DNA of 33,039 nucleotides from Pseudomonadota bacterium (GTDB lineage: Bacteria > Pseudomonadota > Gammaproteobacteria > Burkholderiales > Rhodocyclaceae), in assembly GCA_018262245.1 (NCBI GenBank), contig JAGTRV010000014.1, positions 1 through 33,039 of the forward strand, written 5' to 3'. Below, in pieces: positions 23,956 to 31,389 of the stretch. Both the position numbers and the translations under genes were made by a program. The notes under the pieces are model-generated. The model was not told the origin of the DNA, did no database searches, and worked only from the letters and a program-made list of their open reading frames with translations. Positions within the stretch are counted from its first letter, which is position 1. Every line of letters starts with the position of its first letter.

Positions 23956-24806
23956 AGTCCGGCCTTTCGTTCGGCCGCTTCGATGGTGTTGGCGAGCAGC
24001 ATCGTAATGGTCATCGGACCGACACCGCCGGGGACCGGGGTGATCTGGCCAGCCACTTCCAGGCAGGAGGCGAAATCGACGTCGCCACACAGTTTGCCGT
24101 CGGGCAGGCGGTTGATACCGACGTCGATGACGACGGCGCCTGGCTTGACCATGTCGCCAGTGACGAATTTCGGCTTGCCGACAGCAGCAACCAGAATATC
24201 GGCGCGGCTGGTGTGAAACTTCAGATCCTTGGTGCGCGAGTTGCAGACGGTAACGGTCGCACCGGCGTTGATCAGCAGCAGCGCCATCGGCTTGCCGACG
24301 ATGTTGGAGCGGCCAATGACGACGGCTTCCTTGCCGGTCAGGTCAACGTTGCCCTTCTCGAACATCTTCATCACGCCGTAAGGGGTGCACGGAATGAAGC
24401 GCGGATTGCCCTGGGCCAGTGCGCCAACGTTTTCGGCGTGGAAGCCGTCAACATCCTTCTCGGCCGAGATGGCTTCGAGGACTGCTTCTTCATCGAAGTG
24501 TTTGGGCAGCGGCAATTGAACGAGGATGCCGTGGATATTCGGGTCGGCATTCAACTCGGCAATCTTGTTGAGCACCGTGGCCTGATCGATCGTGGCGTCG
24601 TAGGTGATCTTCTCGGAGTGCATGCCGATGGCCAGACAGCCATTGACCTTGTTGCGGACATAAACTTCGGAGGCCGGGTCAGCCCCGACCAGAATGACCA
24701 CCAGACCTGGCTTGTGGCCCTTGGCCGTCAGAGCCTCGACCCGTGCCTTGAAGCCTTGGCGAAGTTCTTCGGCCAGCGCCTTGCCGTCGATAATTTGAGC
24801 TGTCAT
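23952..24806 (-). CDS. folD: Bifunctional methylenetetrahydrofolate dehydrogenase/cyclohydrolase (FolD)
   Basis: A 284-residue FolD that interconverts 5,10-methylene-THF, methenyl-THF and 10-formyl-THF, the one-carbon donor for purine synthesis. It has catalytic Lys53 in [12 protein letters not shown], the folate-site stretch [14 protein letters not shown], the Rossmann segment [20 protein letters not shown] and the C-terminal [18 protein letters not shown]. Start ATG 24806 begins [12 protein letters not shown], the typical family start; GGAT lies about 8 nt upstream. The 10-formyl-THF link explains clustering with purE and purK. A hairpin with a U-rich tail sits immediately before its ribosome binding site, so expression may depend on readthrough or an internal promoter. 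Confidence 0.96.
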   Translation of the reverse strand: MTAQIIDGKALAEELRQGFKARVEALTAKGHKPGLVVILVGADPASEVYVRNKVNGCLAIGMHSEKITYDATIDQATVLNKIAELNADPNIHGILVQLPLPKHFDEEAVLEAISAEKDVDGFHAENVGALAQGNPRFIPCTPYGVMKMFEKGNVDLTGKEAVVIGRSNIVGKPMALLLINAGATVTVCNSRTKDLKFHTSRADILVAAVGKPKFVTGDMVKPGAVVIDVGINRLPDGKLCGDVDFASCLEVAGQITPVPGGVGPMTITMLLANTIEAAERKAGL

Positions 24807-24816
24807 CGTCGCATCC

Positions 24817-24856
24817 AACAAAAATGAAAAGGGGAAAGGCGATTGCCTTTCCCTTT
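24817..24856 (-). terminator. Hairpin with U-rich tail between iorB and folD
   Basis: On the minus strand the arms at 24845-24856 and 24828-24840 pair over 12 bp (AAAGGGAAAGGC / GCCTTTCCCCTTT, one bulged base, 4-nt loop). They are followed by TCATTTTTG. It would end the iorAB transcript, but it also lies within 11 nt of the folD start, so it may work as an attenuator. Confidence 0.6.
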
Positions 24857-24867
24857 GAATTTGATGG

Positions 24868-24876
24868 ATTTTACCA
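24868..24876 (-). promoter_or_regulatory. Candidate extended -10 promoter for folD
   Basis: On the minus strand TGGTAAAAT fits an extended -10 element (TGn then 5/6 of TATAAT) just after the iorB stop; no good -35 is seen. Transcription would start near 24862, placing the whole hairpin at the 5' end of the folD leader. Confidence 0.3.
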
Positions 24877-24879
24877 GAA

Positions 24880-25491
24880 TCAGGCGACGGCTGCTTCGGC
24901 CGCTCCAACGGCCGCCCGTCCAGCCTCGAAAGCACGCCGGTTCAGTTCGACCAGTTTCTCGCCTTTGCGCTGGAAACGCTTGAGCACGCAGTCGAGCAAA
25001 ACTTCGGCGCCGAACGGCAGCTGATCGGCAATGGCGCCGAGCATGACCGTGTTGCCGAGGCGGATATCGCCTAAATTTTGTGCGATGGTCGTGGCGTCAA
25101 AAGCGACGACCTTGTTGCCGCACTTCCTGATCTCGGCCAGCGGATCTTCCGGATAGTCGAACAGACCAAGCTCAACGACCGGCGGCACCAGTTTGGCCGT
25201 GTTCATCAGCGTGATGCCGCCCGGTTTCAGCATGTGCTGCCAGCGCATCGCCTCGGCCGACTCAAAGCCGAGCAAGACGTCGGCCGTGCCCGGCGTAATC
25301 TGCGGCGACAGCACTTTCTTGCCGAAACGCAGGTGTGAGGAAACCACCCCGCCACGCTGCGCCATGCCAGCCACTTCAGTCTTCTTGGCGTCGTGACCCA
25401 AGGCGATGGCAGCTTCGGCCAGAATTTCGGTCGCCGTCATGACGCCCTGGCCGCCGATGCCGACAACGAGGATATTGGTATTTTCGCTCAT
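24880..25491 (-). CDS. iorB: Indolepyruvate:ferredoxin oxidoreductase, beta subunit
   Basis: A 203-residue gamma/beta-type subunit of the 2-oxoacid:acceptor oxidoreductase superfamily. The N-terminal [23 protein letters not shown] is the family glycine-rich motif, followed by [21 protein letters not shown], the CoA/TPP-contact stretch of this subunit. With IorA it oxidatively decarboxylates arylpyruvates (from Trp, Phe, Tyr transamination) to aryl-acetyl-CoA, reducing ferredoxin. The start ATG 25491 overlaps the iorA stop as ATGA; a longer open frame upstream lies within iorA and was rejected. The C terminus (about 160-203) is Ala/Arg-rich and helical. Confidence 0.93.
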   Translation of the reverse strand: MSENTNILVVGIGGQGVMTATEILAEAAIALGHDAKKTEVAGMAQRGGVVSSHLRFGKKVLSPQITPGTADVLLGFESAEAMRWQHMLKPGGITLMNTAKLVPPVVELGLFDYPEDPLAEIRKCGNKVVAFDATTIAQNLGDIRLGNTVMLGAIADQLPFGAEVLLDCVLKRFQRKGEKLVELNRRAFEAGRAAVGAAEAAVA

Positions 25492-27362
25492 GCTGAACAG
25501 CCCTTCGTGACCAATTGGATCGGCGAGACCGGAGCGTAATGCACGATGGCGCCCGGTGCACAGGGTTGGACGCAAAGGGTGCAGCCAGTACAGACCGAGC
25601 TTTCGATACGGACGAAGGCGAGGTCGACCTCGCGGCCGCTCGGCTTCACTTCCTTGGCACGCCGCGTGACGTGGATGGCCGGGCAGCCGACATCGATACA
25701 GTTACCGCAGCCGGTGCACTTGTCCTCGATCACTTCGAAGGGTTTCAGCTTGTGGTAATCCTTGATCAGCACACAGGGCTGGTCGGTGATGATCACCGAA
25801 ACGTCCGGCACCTTCACTTCATCGCGGATAGTCTTGAACAGGACCGGCAACTCGTACGGGTTAACCTTGTGAATGCGCTCTTCCTTGACGCCGAGCGCCG
25901 ACACCAGCTTGGCGAAATCAACGCGCGGCGAATCGTCACCGTAGATGTCGCGACCGTTGCCCGGGTTGTCCTGACCACCGGTCATGCCGACAGCCCGGTT
26001 GTCGAGCAGCAGCACGGTGACGTTGCCCTTGTTGTAGACCATGTCGAGCAGGCCTTGCATGCCCATGTGCAGGAAAGTGGAATCGCCGATCACGGCGACG
26101 ATCCGCTTGTCCTTGTCGGCCTCACCGCGCCCCTTGTCCATGCCCAGCGCGACGCCCATCGAGGCGCCCATCGACACGCAGGTATCAAGCGCGTTCCACG
26201 GATGGCCGGCACCCAGTGTGTAGCAGCCGATGTCGCCGGAGATGTTGAGGTTGCGCACTTGCGACAGCGTGTAATAGACACCGAGGTGCGGACAGGCGAC
26301 GCACATGGTCGGCGGCCGGGGGAAAACCTTCATCGGGACCACGGAGTCCATCACCGGCACGGGCTCGCCGAGTAATTTGGCGATGGCCGGCTTCAATACG
26401 TTCGGCGACAACTCGCCCTGCAGGGGCAGGATTTCCTTGCCAATGACCTTCAGGCCCTGGGCTTTCAGTTCGGTTTCAATCAGCGGTTCGACTTCCTCGA
26501 CGATCACCACCTGCTCGACCATGGCCGCCAGTTCGCGGCACTTCTCGAACGGCACCGGACAGGAGAAGCCAAGTTTGAGGACCGGCGCGTTGGGGAAGGA
26601 TTCCTTGACGTGCATGTAGGCCGGACCGGAGGCGATAAAGCCGACGCGCTTGTCGGAACCGGGTTCGATGAAATTCAGGGCCGACTTTTCAGCCTCGGCA
26701 CGCAAGGCGATATCGCGCTGGAACATCAGCGGAATACGCTTGCCGGCGTTGCCCGGCACCATCACGAAACGGGCCGGCTCCTTCTTGAAGCCAGCACCGA
26801 CGTACTCATTCCGCTCGCCGACCGTGACCAGTGACTTGACGTGATTGATCCGGGTCGTCATGCGCAGGATGACCGGCACCTGGAATTTCTCGGACAGCTC
26901 ATAGGCGAGCTTGGTCATTTCGTAGGCTTCCTGCGAATCGGCCGGCTCGAACACCGGCACATGCGCGAAGCGGCCCCAGTAACGGGAATCCTGCTCGTTC
27001 TGCGAGGAAGACAAGCCGACATCGTCGGCGATGGCGATCACCAGGCCACCGACCACGCCGGTCAGGGTCAGCGTCATCAGCGCATCGGAGGCAACGTTCA
27101 TGCCGACATGCTTCATGCAGCAGAATGAACGCGAGCCAGCGTAGGCGGCGCCGATGGCGACTTCCAGCGAGACCTTCTCATTGACCGACCACTCGGCGTA
27201 GAGATCCGGATAGGTCGAGATCACTTCCAGCATCTCGGTCGACGGTGTGCCGGGATAAGCCGCAGCGACCTTGACGCCGGACTCCCATACCGCGCGGGCG
27301 ACCGCTTCATTACCAGACATCAGAACCCGGCTTGCTGCCGGTGCGGGCATGACTGCCGCCAT
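25488..27362 (-). CDS. iorA: Indolepyruvate:ferredoxin oxidoreductase, alpha subunit
   Basis: A 624-residue thiamine-diphosphate and iron-sulfur subunit. The N-terminal pyrimidine-binding domain has SGNEAVARAVWESGVKVAAAYPGTPSTEM. The TPP-binding domain contains GDIGCYTLG (376-384), GDSTF at 426-430 and Asn455 of the GDx-N motif. Two 4Fe-4S clusters sit at the C terminus, with cysteines 549/552/555/560 and 591/594/597/601. ATG 27362 is chosen because it follows GAGGAG with suitable spacing; the frame is open 25 codons further but crosses the predicted promoter. It is transcribed divergently from norE. A TATAAT at 27397-27402 and an FNR-like box at 27424-27437 suggest anaerobic activation. In related denitrifiers such enzymes act in anaerobic aromatic amino acid breakdown (family knowledge). 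Confidence 0.95.
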   Translation of the reverse strand: MAAVMPAPAASRVLMSGNEAVARAVWESGVKVAAAYPGTPSTEMLEVISTYPDLYAEWSVNEKVSLEVAIGAAYAGSRSFCCMKHVGMNVASDALMTLTLTGVVGGLVIAIADDVGLSSSQNEQDSRYWGRFAHVPVFEPADSQEAYEMTKLAYELSEKFQVPVILRMTTRINHVKSLVTVGERNEYVGAGFKKEPARFVMVPGNAGKRIPLMFQRDIALRAEAEKSALNFIEPGSDKRVGFIASGPAYMHVKESFPNAPVLKLGFSCPVPFEKCRELAAMVEQVVIVEEVEPLIETELKAQGLKVIGKEILPLQGELSPNVLKPAIAKLLGEPVPVMDSVVPMKVFPRPPTMCVACPHLGVYYTLSQVRNLNISGDIGCYTLGAGHPWNALDTCVSMGASMGVALGMDKGRGEADKDKRIVAVIGDSTFLHMGMQGLLDMVYNKGNVTVLLLDNRAVGMTGGQDNPGNGRDIYGDDSPRVDFAKLVSALGVKEERIHKVNPYELPVLFKTIRDEVKVPDVSVIITDQPCVLIKDYHKLKPFEVIEDKCTGCGNCIDVGCPAIHVTRRAKEVKPSGREVDLAFVRIESSVCTGCTLCVQPCAPGAIVHYAPVSPIQLVTKGCSA

Positions 27363-27396
27363 ATCGACTCCTCGAAAGCGCAATGCGAAACCCATG

Positions 27397-27402
27397 ATTA
27401 TA
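27397..27402 (-). promoter_or_regulatory. -10 element of the iorAB promoter
   Basis: A perfect TATAAT on the minus strand lies 34 nt upstream of the iorA start codon. There is no recognisable -35 hexamer at 17 or 18 bp spacing, as expected for a promoter that needs an activator. The FNR-like box at 27424-27437 is centred about 31 bp upstream of it. Confidence 0.6.
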
Positions 27403-27423
27403 GAAAGGTGATTTGTTGACCAT

Positions 27424-27437
27424 TTGATACAAAGCAA
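27424..27437 (-). promoter_or_regulatory. FNR/DNR-like box for iorAB
   Basis: TTGAT-ACAA-AGCAA matches the CRP/FNR-family consensus TTGAT-N4-ATCAA at 9 of 10 positions. It is centred at about -41 relative to the start predicted from the TATAAT at 27397-27402, the class II activator position. Confidence 0.55.
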
Positions 27438-27479
27438 GTGATCGAATCTTTTTGTTTCGTGTCACATGAACCGGATCCG

Positions 27480-27493
27480 TTGATGAACATCAA
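27480..27493 (+). promoter_or_regulatory. Perfect FNR/DNR box for norEF
   Basis: TTGAT-GAAC-ATCAA is a perfect match to the FNR-family consensus. It is centred at 27486.5, exactly 41.5 bp before a start at 27528. At 27516-27521 a -10-like AACAAT (4/6) is correctly placed. This implies activation by FNR, ANR or an NO-responsive DNR/NNR protein and a leader of about 21 nt before the norE ATG. Confidence 0.75.
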
Positions 27494-27548
27494 TGCCCGG
27501 AACAAGGCGTAACGGAACAATGAAAGCCACCCTACCCTTGGCAAAAAA

Positions 27549-28148
27549 ATGACCGCCATCACCATCGACGAACTCCCCCCGCCGGAAGACAGCACCCGCC
27601 GCATTCCCGGCAACAAGGGCATGTGGGCCGGCATTACCTGCGAGTTTGTCGAGTTCACCGTGCTCTTCGCGGTCTATTTCATCGCCCGCGCTCATTTTCC
27701 CGATGCCTTTCACGCCGGGGCACAAAAGCTCTCAGTCATTTCCGGCACGACCATCACCCTGTTGATGATCACCAGCAGCTACTTCATTGCCTGCTCGCTC
27801 AACGCCATCCGTCAGGACAAGCATCGCGCCGCCGTCATCTGGCTGGTCGCAGGGCTGATCATCGCCCTCGGTTACCCGCTGACCAAGGCGCTGGAAATCA
27901 ACTGGAACCTGGCGCACGGTATCAACGGCGAATCAGGCATCTTCTTCACTGTCTATTACTACCTGACCTTCACCCATCTGGTGCATGCCACCTGGGGCAT
28001 CCTTGGCATCCTGTGGGTGCTGGCCCGACTGCTATTCCGCGGCTATTCATCCAGGGACTACGCCGGACTGGAAGCGCTGGCCTGTTACTGGCACGCCACC
28101 GACATCATCTGGCTGGTCATCTTCCCGCTGTTCTACGTGCTGGCCTGA
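27549..28148 (+). CDS. norE: Cytochrome c oxidase subunit III-family protein, NorE-like
   Basis: A 199-residue membrane protein with about five hydrophobic segments, matching the haem-copper oxidase subunit III family in its short form. Motifs include GMWAGITCEFVEFTVLFAVYF near the N terminus, FTHLVHATWGILGILWVLARL, and the C-terminal CYWHATDIIWLVIFPLFYVL. This short form is typical of NorE, an accessory protein of nitric oxide reductase, rather than subunit III of an aerobic oxidase (normally longer and next to subunits I and II). No norCB or cox catalytic genes are in the window. The start ATG 27549 has no clear ribosome binding site. A perfect FNR-type box upstream supports a denitrification or low-oxygen role. 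It is followed 2 nt later by the norF-like gene. Confidence 0.82.
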   Translation: MTAITIDELPPPEDSTRRIPGNKGMWAGITCEFVEFTVLFAVYFIARAHFPDAFHAGAQKLSVISGTTITLLMITSSYFIACSLNAIRQDKHRAAVIWLVAGLIIALGYPLTKALEINWNLAHGINGESGIFFTVYYYLTFTHLVHATWGILGILWVLARLLFRGYSSRDYAGLEALACYWHATDIIWLVIFPLFYVLA

Positions 28149-28150
28149 AC

Positions 28151-28447
28151 ATGGACACGAAAACCAATCATATCCGCCAACTGACCACCGCCTGGCTGGC
28201 ACTCGTCACGCTGACACTGCTCAGCCTGGGGCTCAGCGAGTGGTTCCGGGACATCCGCCTGCTACCGCTGCTGGTGGCGGCCATCATGTGGATCAAGGGG
28301 GCCGTGGTCGCCCGCTGCTTCATCGAGTCGCATGTCGCTCATCCATTTATCAAGCGGGTCTTGAAGATCTTCATCGGCATCGCACCAATCGCCTTGCTCG
28401 CCACCGCCTTCTTCGGCAGCACGCTGGCCCGCTGGGCCACGCTCTAG
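28151..28447 (+). CDS. norF: Cytochrome c oxidase subunit IV-family protein, NorF-like
   Basis: A 98-residue protein with three hydrophobic segments (about 14-30, 34-55 with MWIKGAVVARCFIESH, and 70-92). It fits the prokaryotic cytochrome c oxidase subunit IV family (COX4_pro), which pairs with NorE-type subunit III proteins as NorF. The start ATG 28151 lies 2 nt after the norE stop, so translation is probably coupled. The function of NorF is poorly defined; it is thought to aid nitric oxide reductase activity or assembly. The gene is short but its hydrophobic pattern and context make it convincing. Confidence 0.8.
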   Translation: MDTKTNHIRQLTTAWLALVTLTLLSLGLSEWFRDIRLLPLLVAAIMWIKGAVVARCFIESHVAHPFIKRVLKIFIGIAPIALLATAFFGSTLARWATL

Positions 28448-28472
28448 GCCTTCGCAACCCGCAAGGATTGCC

Positions 28473-28492
28473 GCGGCAGGTGGTATTGCCGC
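28473..28492 (+). terminator. Possible weak terminator after norF
   Basis: A 6-bp stem GCGGCA / TGCCGC with 8-nt loop lies 25 nt after the norF stop. It overlaps the perfect palindrome TGCCGCGGCA (28469-28478). No U-tract follows, so termination is uncertain. Confidence 0.25.
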
Positions 28493-28563
28493 CCCACTGC
28501 ATTTCCCCGCTCAAAGCGCGCCGTAAACATGCACGAAAAATGCTAGGTATGCGTTCGACTATA

Positions 28564-28592
28564 TTGCACGATGCGAATTTTGTTTTTACAAT
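28564..28592 (+). promoter_or_regulatory. Candidate promoter of aceEF
   Basis: TTGCAC (3/6) and TACAAT (5/6) are 17 bp apart; transcription would start near 28599, leaving a leader of about 100 nt. The AT-rich spacer stands out against the GC-rich surroundings. I see no PdhR-type operator. Confidence 0.4.
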
Positions 28593-28650
28593 GCGGAACG
28601 ATGATTAGGGAAAACACGGGCTCGCGAACCGACTCGTAACGAGCTAAAGT

Positions 28651-28673
28651 TGTTTTGCTCAACAGGCAAAACA
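28651..28673 (+). other. Leader hairpin upstream of aceE
   Basis: An 8-bp perfect stem (TGTTTTGC / GCAAAACA, 7-nt loop TCAACAG) lies in the predicted aceE leader, about 30 nt before the start codon. An earlier pair of competing arms (28620-28624 or 28633-28636 with 28640-28644) lies just upstream. It may affect translation or message stability; no known riboswitch fold is recognised. Confidence 0.35.
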
Positions 28674-28701
28674 GAATGAAATGCAACCTAGGAGACAAAC
28701 C

Positions 28702-31377
28702 ATGGCCGAACAACCGAATGCCTTGCCTGACCCCGCTGACGTAGATCCGCAGGAAACAAAAGAATGGATGGACGCCCTCGACGGCGTGATCAACCAGGAA
28801 GGTCCCACCCGCGCCCATTACCTGATTGAAAAGGTGATCGGCCAAGCCCGTCTGCAGGGCGTCGACATCCCTTACTCGGCCAATACCGAATACATCAACA
28901 CCATTCCGGCCCACCAGCAGCCCAAGTACCCGGGCAACGCCGACATGGAAATCAAGATTCACTCCTACATTCGCTGGAACGCCATGGCCATGGTTGTGCG
29001 TGCCAACAAGGACACCAACGTCGGCGGCCACATTGCCTCCTTCGCTTCAGCCGCCGCCTTGTACGACGTCGGTTTTTCGCATTTCTGGCGCAGCATCAAT
29101 GATCCGTCCGGCGGCGACCTGATCTTCTTCCAGGGCCACTCGGTGCCGGGCGTCTATTCCCGCGCCTTCATGCTCGGCCGCCTGACCGCCGAGCAGATGG
29201 ACAACTTCCGCCAGGAAACCGACGGCAAGGGCATTTCGTCCTATCCGCACCCGTGGCTGATGCCGGACTTCTGGCAGTTCCCGACCGTTTCCATGGGCCT
29301 CGGCCCGATCCAGGCCATCTACCAGGCCCGCTTCATGAAGTATCTCGACTCGCGCGGACTGGCCAAGGCCGGTGATCGCAAGGTCTGGGCCTTCCTCGGT
29401 GACGGCGAGACCGACGAAGTCGAATCGCTCGGCGCCATCGGCATGGCCGGTCGCGAGAAGCTCGACAACCTGATTTTCGTCATCAACTGCAACCTGCAGC
29501 GCCTGGACGGTCCGGTGCGTGGCAACGGCAAGATCATCCAGGAACTCGAATCCGAGTTCCGCGGTTCCGGCTGGAACGTCATCAAGCTGATCTGGGGCAC
29601 GCAGTGGGACACGCTGTTCCAGCGCGACAAGAAGGGCATCATGAAGCAGCGCATGATGGAACTGTGCGACGGCGAGTATCAGACCTTCAAGGCCAAGAAC
29701 GGCGCCTACGTTCGCGAACACTTCTTCAACACGCCGGAGCTCAAGGAACTGGTCGCTGACTGGACCGATGACCAGGTTTGGCAACTGAACCGCGGCGGCC
29801 ACGACATCTTCAAGATTTTTGCCGCCTACAACGCCGCCGTCACCCACAAGGGCCAGCCGACGCTGATCCTGGCCAAGACCATCAAGGGTTTCGGCATGGG
29901 CCAGGCCGGCGAAGCGATGAACATTTCCCACCAGCAGAAGAAGATGGACATCGAGCAGATCGGCCGCTTCCGCGACCGCTTCGGCCTGCCGGTGCCCGAT
30001 GACAAGCTGGAAGAACTGCCCTACCTGACCTTCCCGGAAGATTCCGAGGAATACAAGTACATGCGCCAGCGTCGCATGGATCTCGGCGGTTTCCTGCCGC
30101 AGCGTCGCCGCAAGGCTGAGCCGCTGGCCATCCCGCCACTCGACACCTTTGCAGCCCTGTTGAAGGCATCCGGCGAAGGCCGCGAGTTGTCCACGACGAT
30201 GGCCATCGTCCGCATCATGAACATGATGTTGAAGGACAAGAATGTCGGCAAGAACGTCGTGCCCATCGTGCCGGACGAGTCCCGCACCTTCGGCATGGAA
30301 GGCATGTTCCGCTCGGTCGGCATCTGGAACCAGGAAGGCCAGAACTATGTGCCGGAAGACCACGACCAGCTGATGTTCTACAAGGAGTCGAAGACCGGCC
30401 AGGTCCTGCAGGAAGGCATCAACGAATCCGGCGCGATGAGCGACTGGATCGCCGCCGCCACCTCGTACTCCGTGCATAACGTGCAGACCATTCCGTTCTA
30501 CATCTGCTACTCGATGTTCGGCATGCAGCGCGTCCTCGACCTCTGCTGGGCTGCCGGCGACCAACGCGCCCGCGGCTTCCTGATCGGCGGTACCGCCGGT
30601 CGCACGACACTGAACGGCGAAGGCCTGCAGCACGAAGACGGCCACAGCCTGATCCTGTCCAACCTGATCCCGAACTGCGTTTCCTACGACCCGACCTTCC
30701 AGTACGAAGTCGCCGTCGTGGCCCAGGACGGCATGCGCCGCATGTTCCAGGAGCAGGAAGACGTCTTCTATTACCTGACGGTAATGAACGAGAACTACGA
30801 GCACCCGGAAATGCCGGTCGGCGCCGAAGCCGACATCATCAAGGGCATGTACCTGTTCAAGAAGGGCGCCGATTCGGCTGCCCCGCGCGTTCAGCTGCTC
30901 GGCTCCGGCACCATCTTCCGCGAAGTCATCGCCGCCGCCGACCTGCTCAAGCAGGACTGGGGCGTCGAGGCCGACCTGTGGGGCTGTACCAGCATGAACG
31001 AACTGGCCCGCAACGGTCAGGACGTCCAGCGCTGGAACATGCTGCATCCGCTGGAAGCGCCGAAGCTGTCGCACGTCGAAGAGAAGCTGGCTGGCGCCAA
31101 GGGCCCGGTCATCGCCTCAACCGACTACATCAAGCTGTTCTCCGAGCAGATCCGCCCCTTCGTCAAGGCACCGTACGTCACGCTGGGCACCGATGGTTTC
31201 GGCCGTTCGGATACCCGCGAGAAGCTGCGTCACCATTTCGAAGTTGATCGTCACTGGGTCACGCTGGCTGCCCTCAAGGCGCTGGCCGACAACGGTGAAG
31301 TCAAGCGCGAAGTCGTCGCCGCCGCTCTGGTCAAGTACAACCTTGACCCGAACAAGCCGAATCCGCTGAGCGTTTAA
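28702..31377 (+). CDS. aceE: Pyruvate dehydrogenase E1 component, homodimeric type
   Basis: An 891-residue alpha2-type E1, close to E. coli AceE (887). It decarboxylates pyruvate with thiamine diphosphate and transfers the acetyl group to the lipoyl domains of AceF. The TPP motif is GDGETDEVESLG at 233-244 with INCN at 261-264. The substrate-channel stretch FFQGHSVPGVYSRAF lies near 142-156, and the transketolase-like central and C-terminal domains follow (IVPDESRTFGMEGMFR, GRSDTREKLRHHFEVD). ATG 28702 is preceded by AGGAGA at good spacing; an in-frame ATG 21 nt upstream has no ribosome binding site. aceF follows 12 nt later, forming the aceEF operon that feeds acetyl-CoA to the TCA cycle. 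Confidence 0.97.
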   Translation: MAEQPNALPDPADVDPQETKEWMDALDGVINQEGPTRAHYLIEKVIGQARLQGVDIPYSANTEYINTIPAHQQPKYPGNADMEIKIHSYIRWNAMAMVVRANKDTNVGGHIASFASAAALYDVGFSHFWRSINDPSGGDLIFFQGHSVPGVYSRAFMLGRLTAEQMDNFRQETDGKGISSYPHPWLMPDFWQFPTVSMGLGPIQAIYQARFMKYLDSRGLAKAGDRKVWAFLGDGETDEVESLGAIGMAGREKLDNLIFVINCNLQRLDGPVRGNGKIIQELESEFRGSGWNVIKLIWGTQWDTLFQRDKKGIMKQRMMELCDGEYQTFKAKNGAYVREHFFNTPELKELVADWTDDQVWQLNRGGHDIFKIFAAYNAAVTHKGQPTLILAKTIKGFGMGQAGEAMNISHQQKKMDIEQIGRFRDRFGLPVPDDKLEELPYLTFPEDSEEYKYMRQRRMDLGGFLPQRRRKAEPLAIPPLDTFAALLKASGEGRELSTTMAIVRIMNMMLKDKNVGKNVVPIVPDESRTFGMEGMFRSVGIWNQEGQNYVPEDHDQLMFYKESKTGQVLQEGINESGAMSDWIAAATSYSVHNVQTIPFYICYSMFGMQRVLDLCWAAGDQRARGFLIGGTAGRTTLNGEGLQHEDGHSLILSNLIPNCVSYDPTFQYEVAVVAQDGMRRMFQEQEDVFYYLTVMNENYEHPEMPVGAEADIIKGMYLFKKGADSAAPRVQLLGSGTIFREVIAAADLLKQDWGVEADLWGCTSMNELARNGQDVQRWNMLHPLEAPKLSHVEEKLAGAKGPVIASTDYIKLFSEQIRPFVKAPYVTLGTDGFGRSDTREKLRHHFEVDRHWVTLAALKALADNGEVKREVVAAALVKYNLDPNKPNPLSV

Positions 31378-31389
31378 GGGAGAGACAAC

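Noticed and set aside
27520-27552. A 10-codon upstream reading frame ending in an A7 run whose TGA overlaps the norE ATG, with a possible -1 slippage site fusing it to norE.
   Set aside because: The perfect FNR box places the transcript start near 27528, inside this frame, so its ATG would not be in the message. No ribosome binding site is convincing.
29047-31074. Long open frame antisense to aceE.
   Set aside because: Same shadow effect; the plus strand encodes a full-length AceE.
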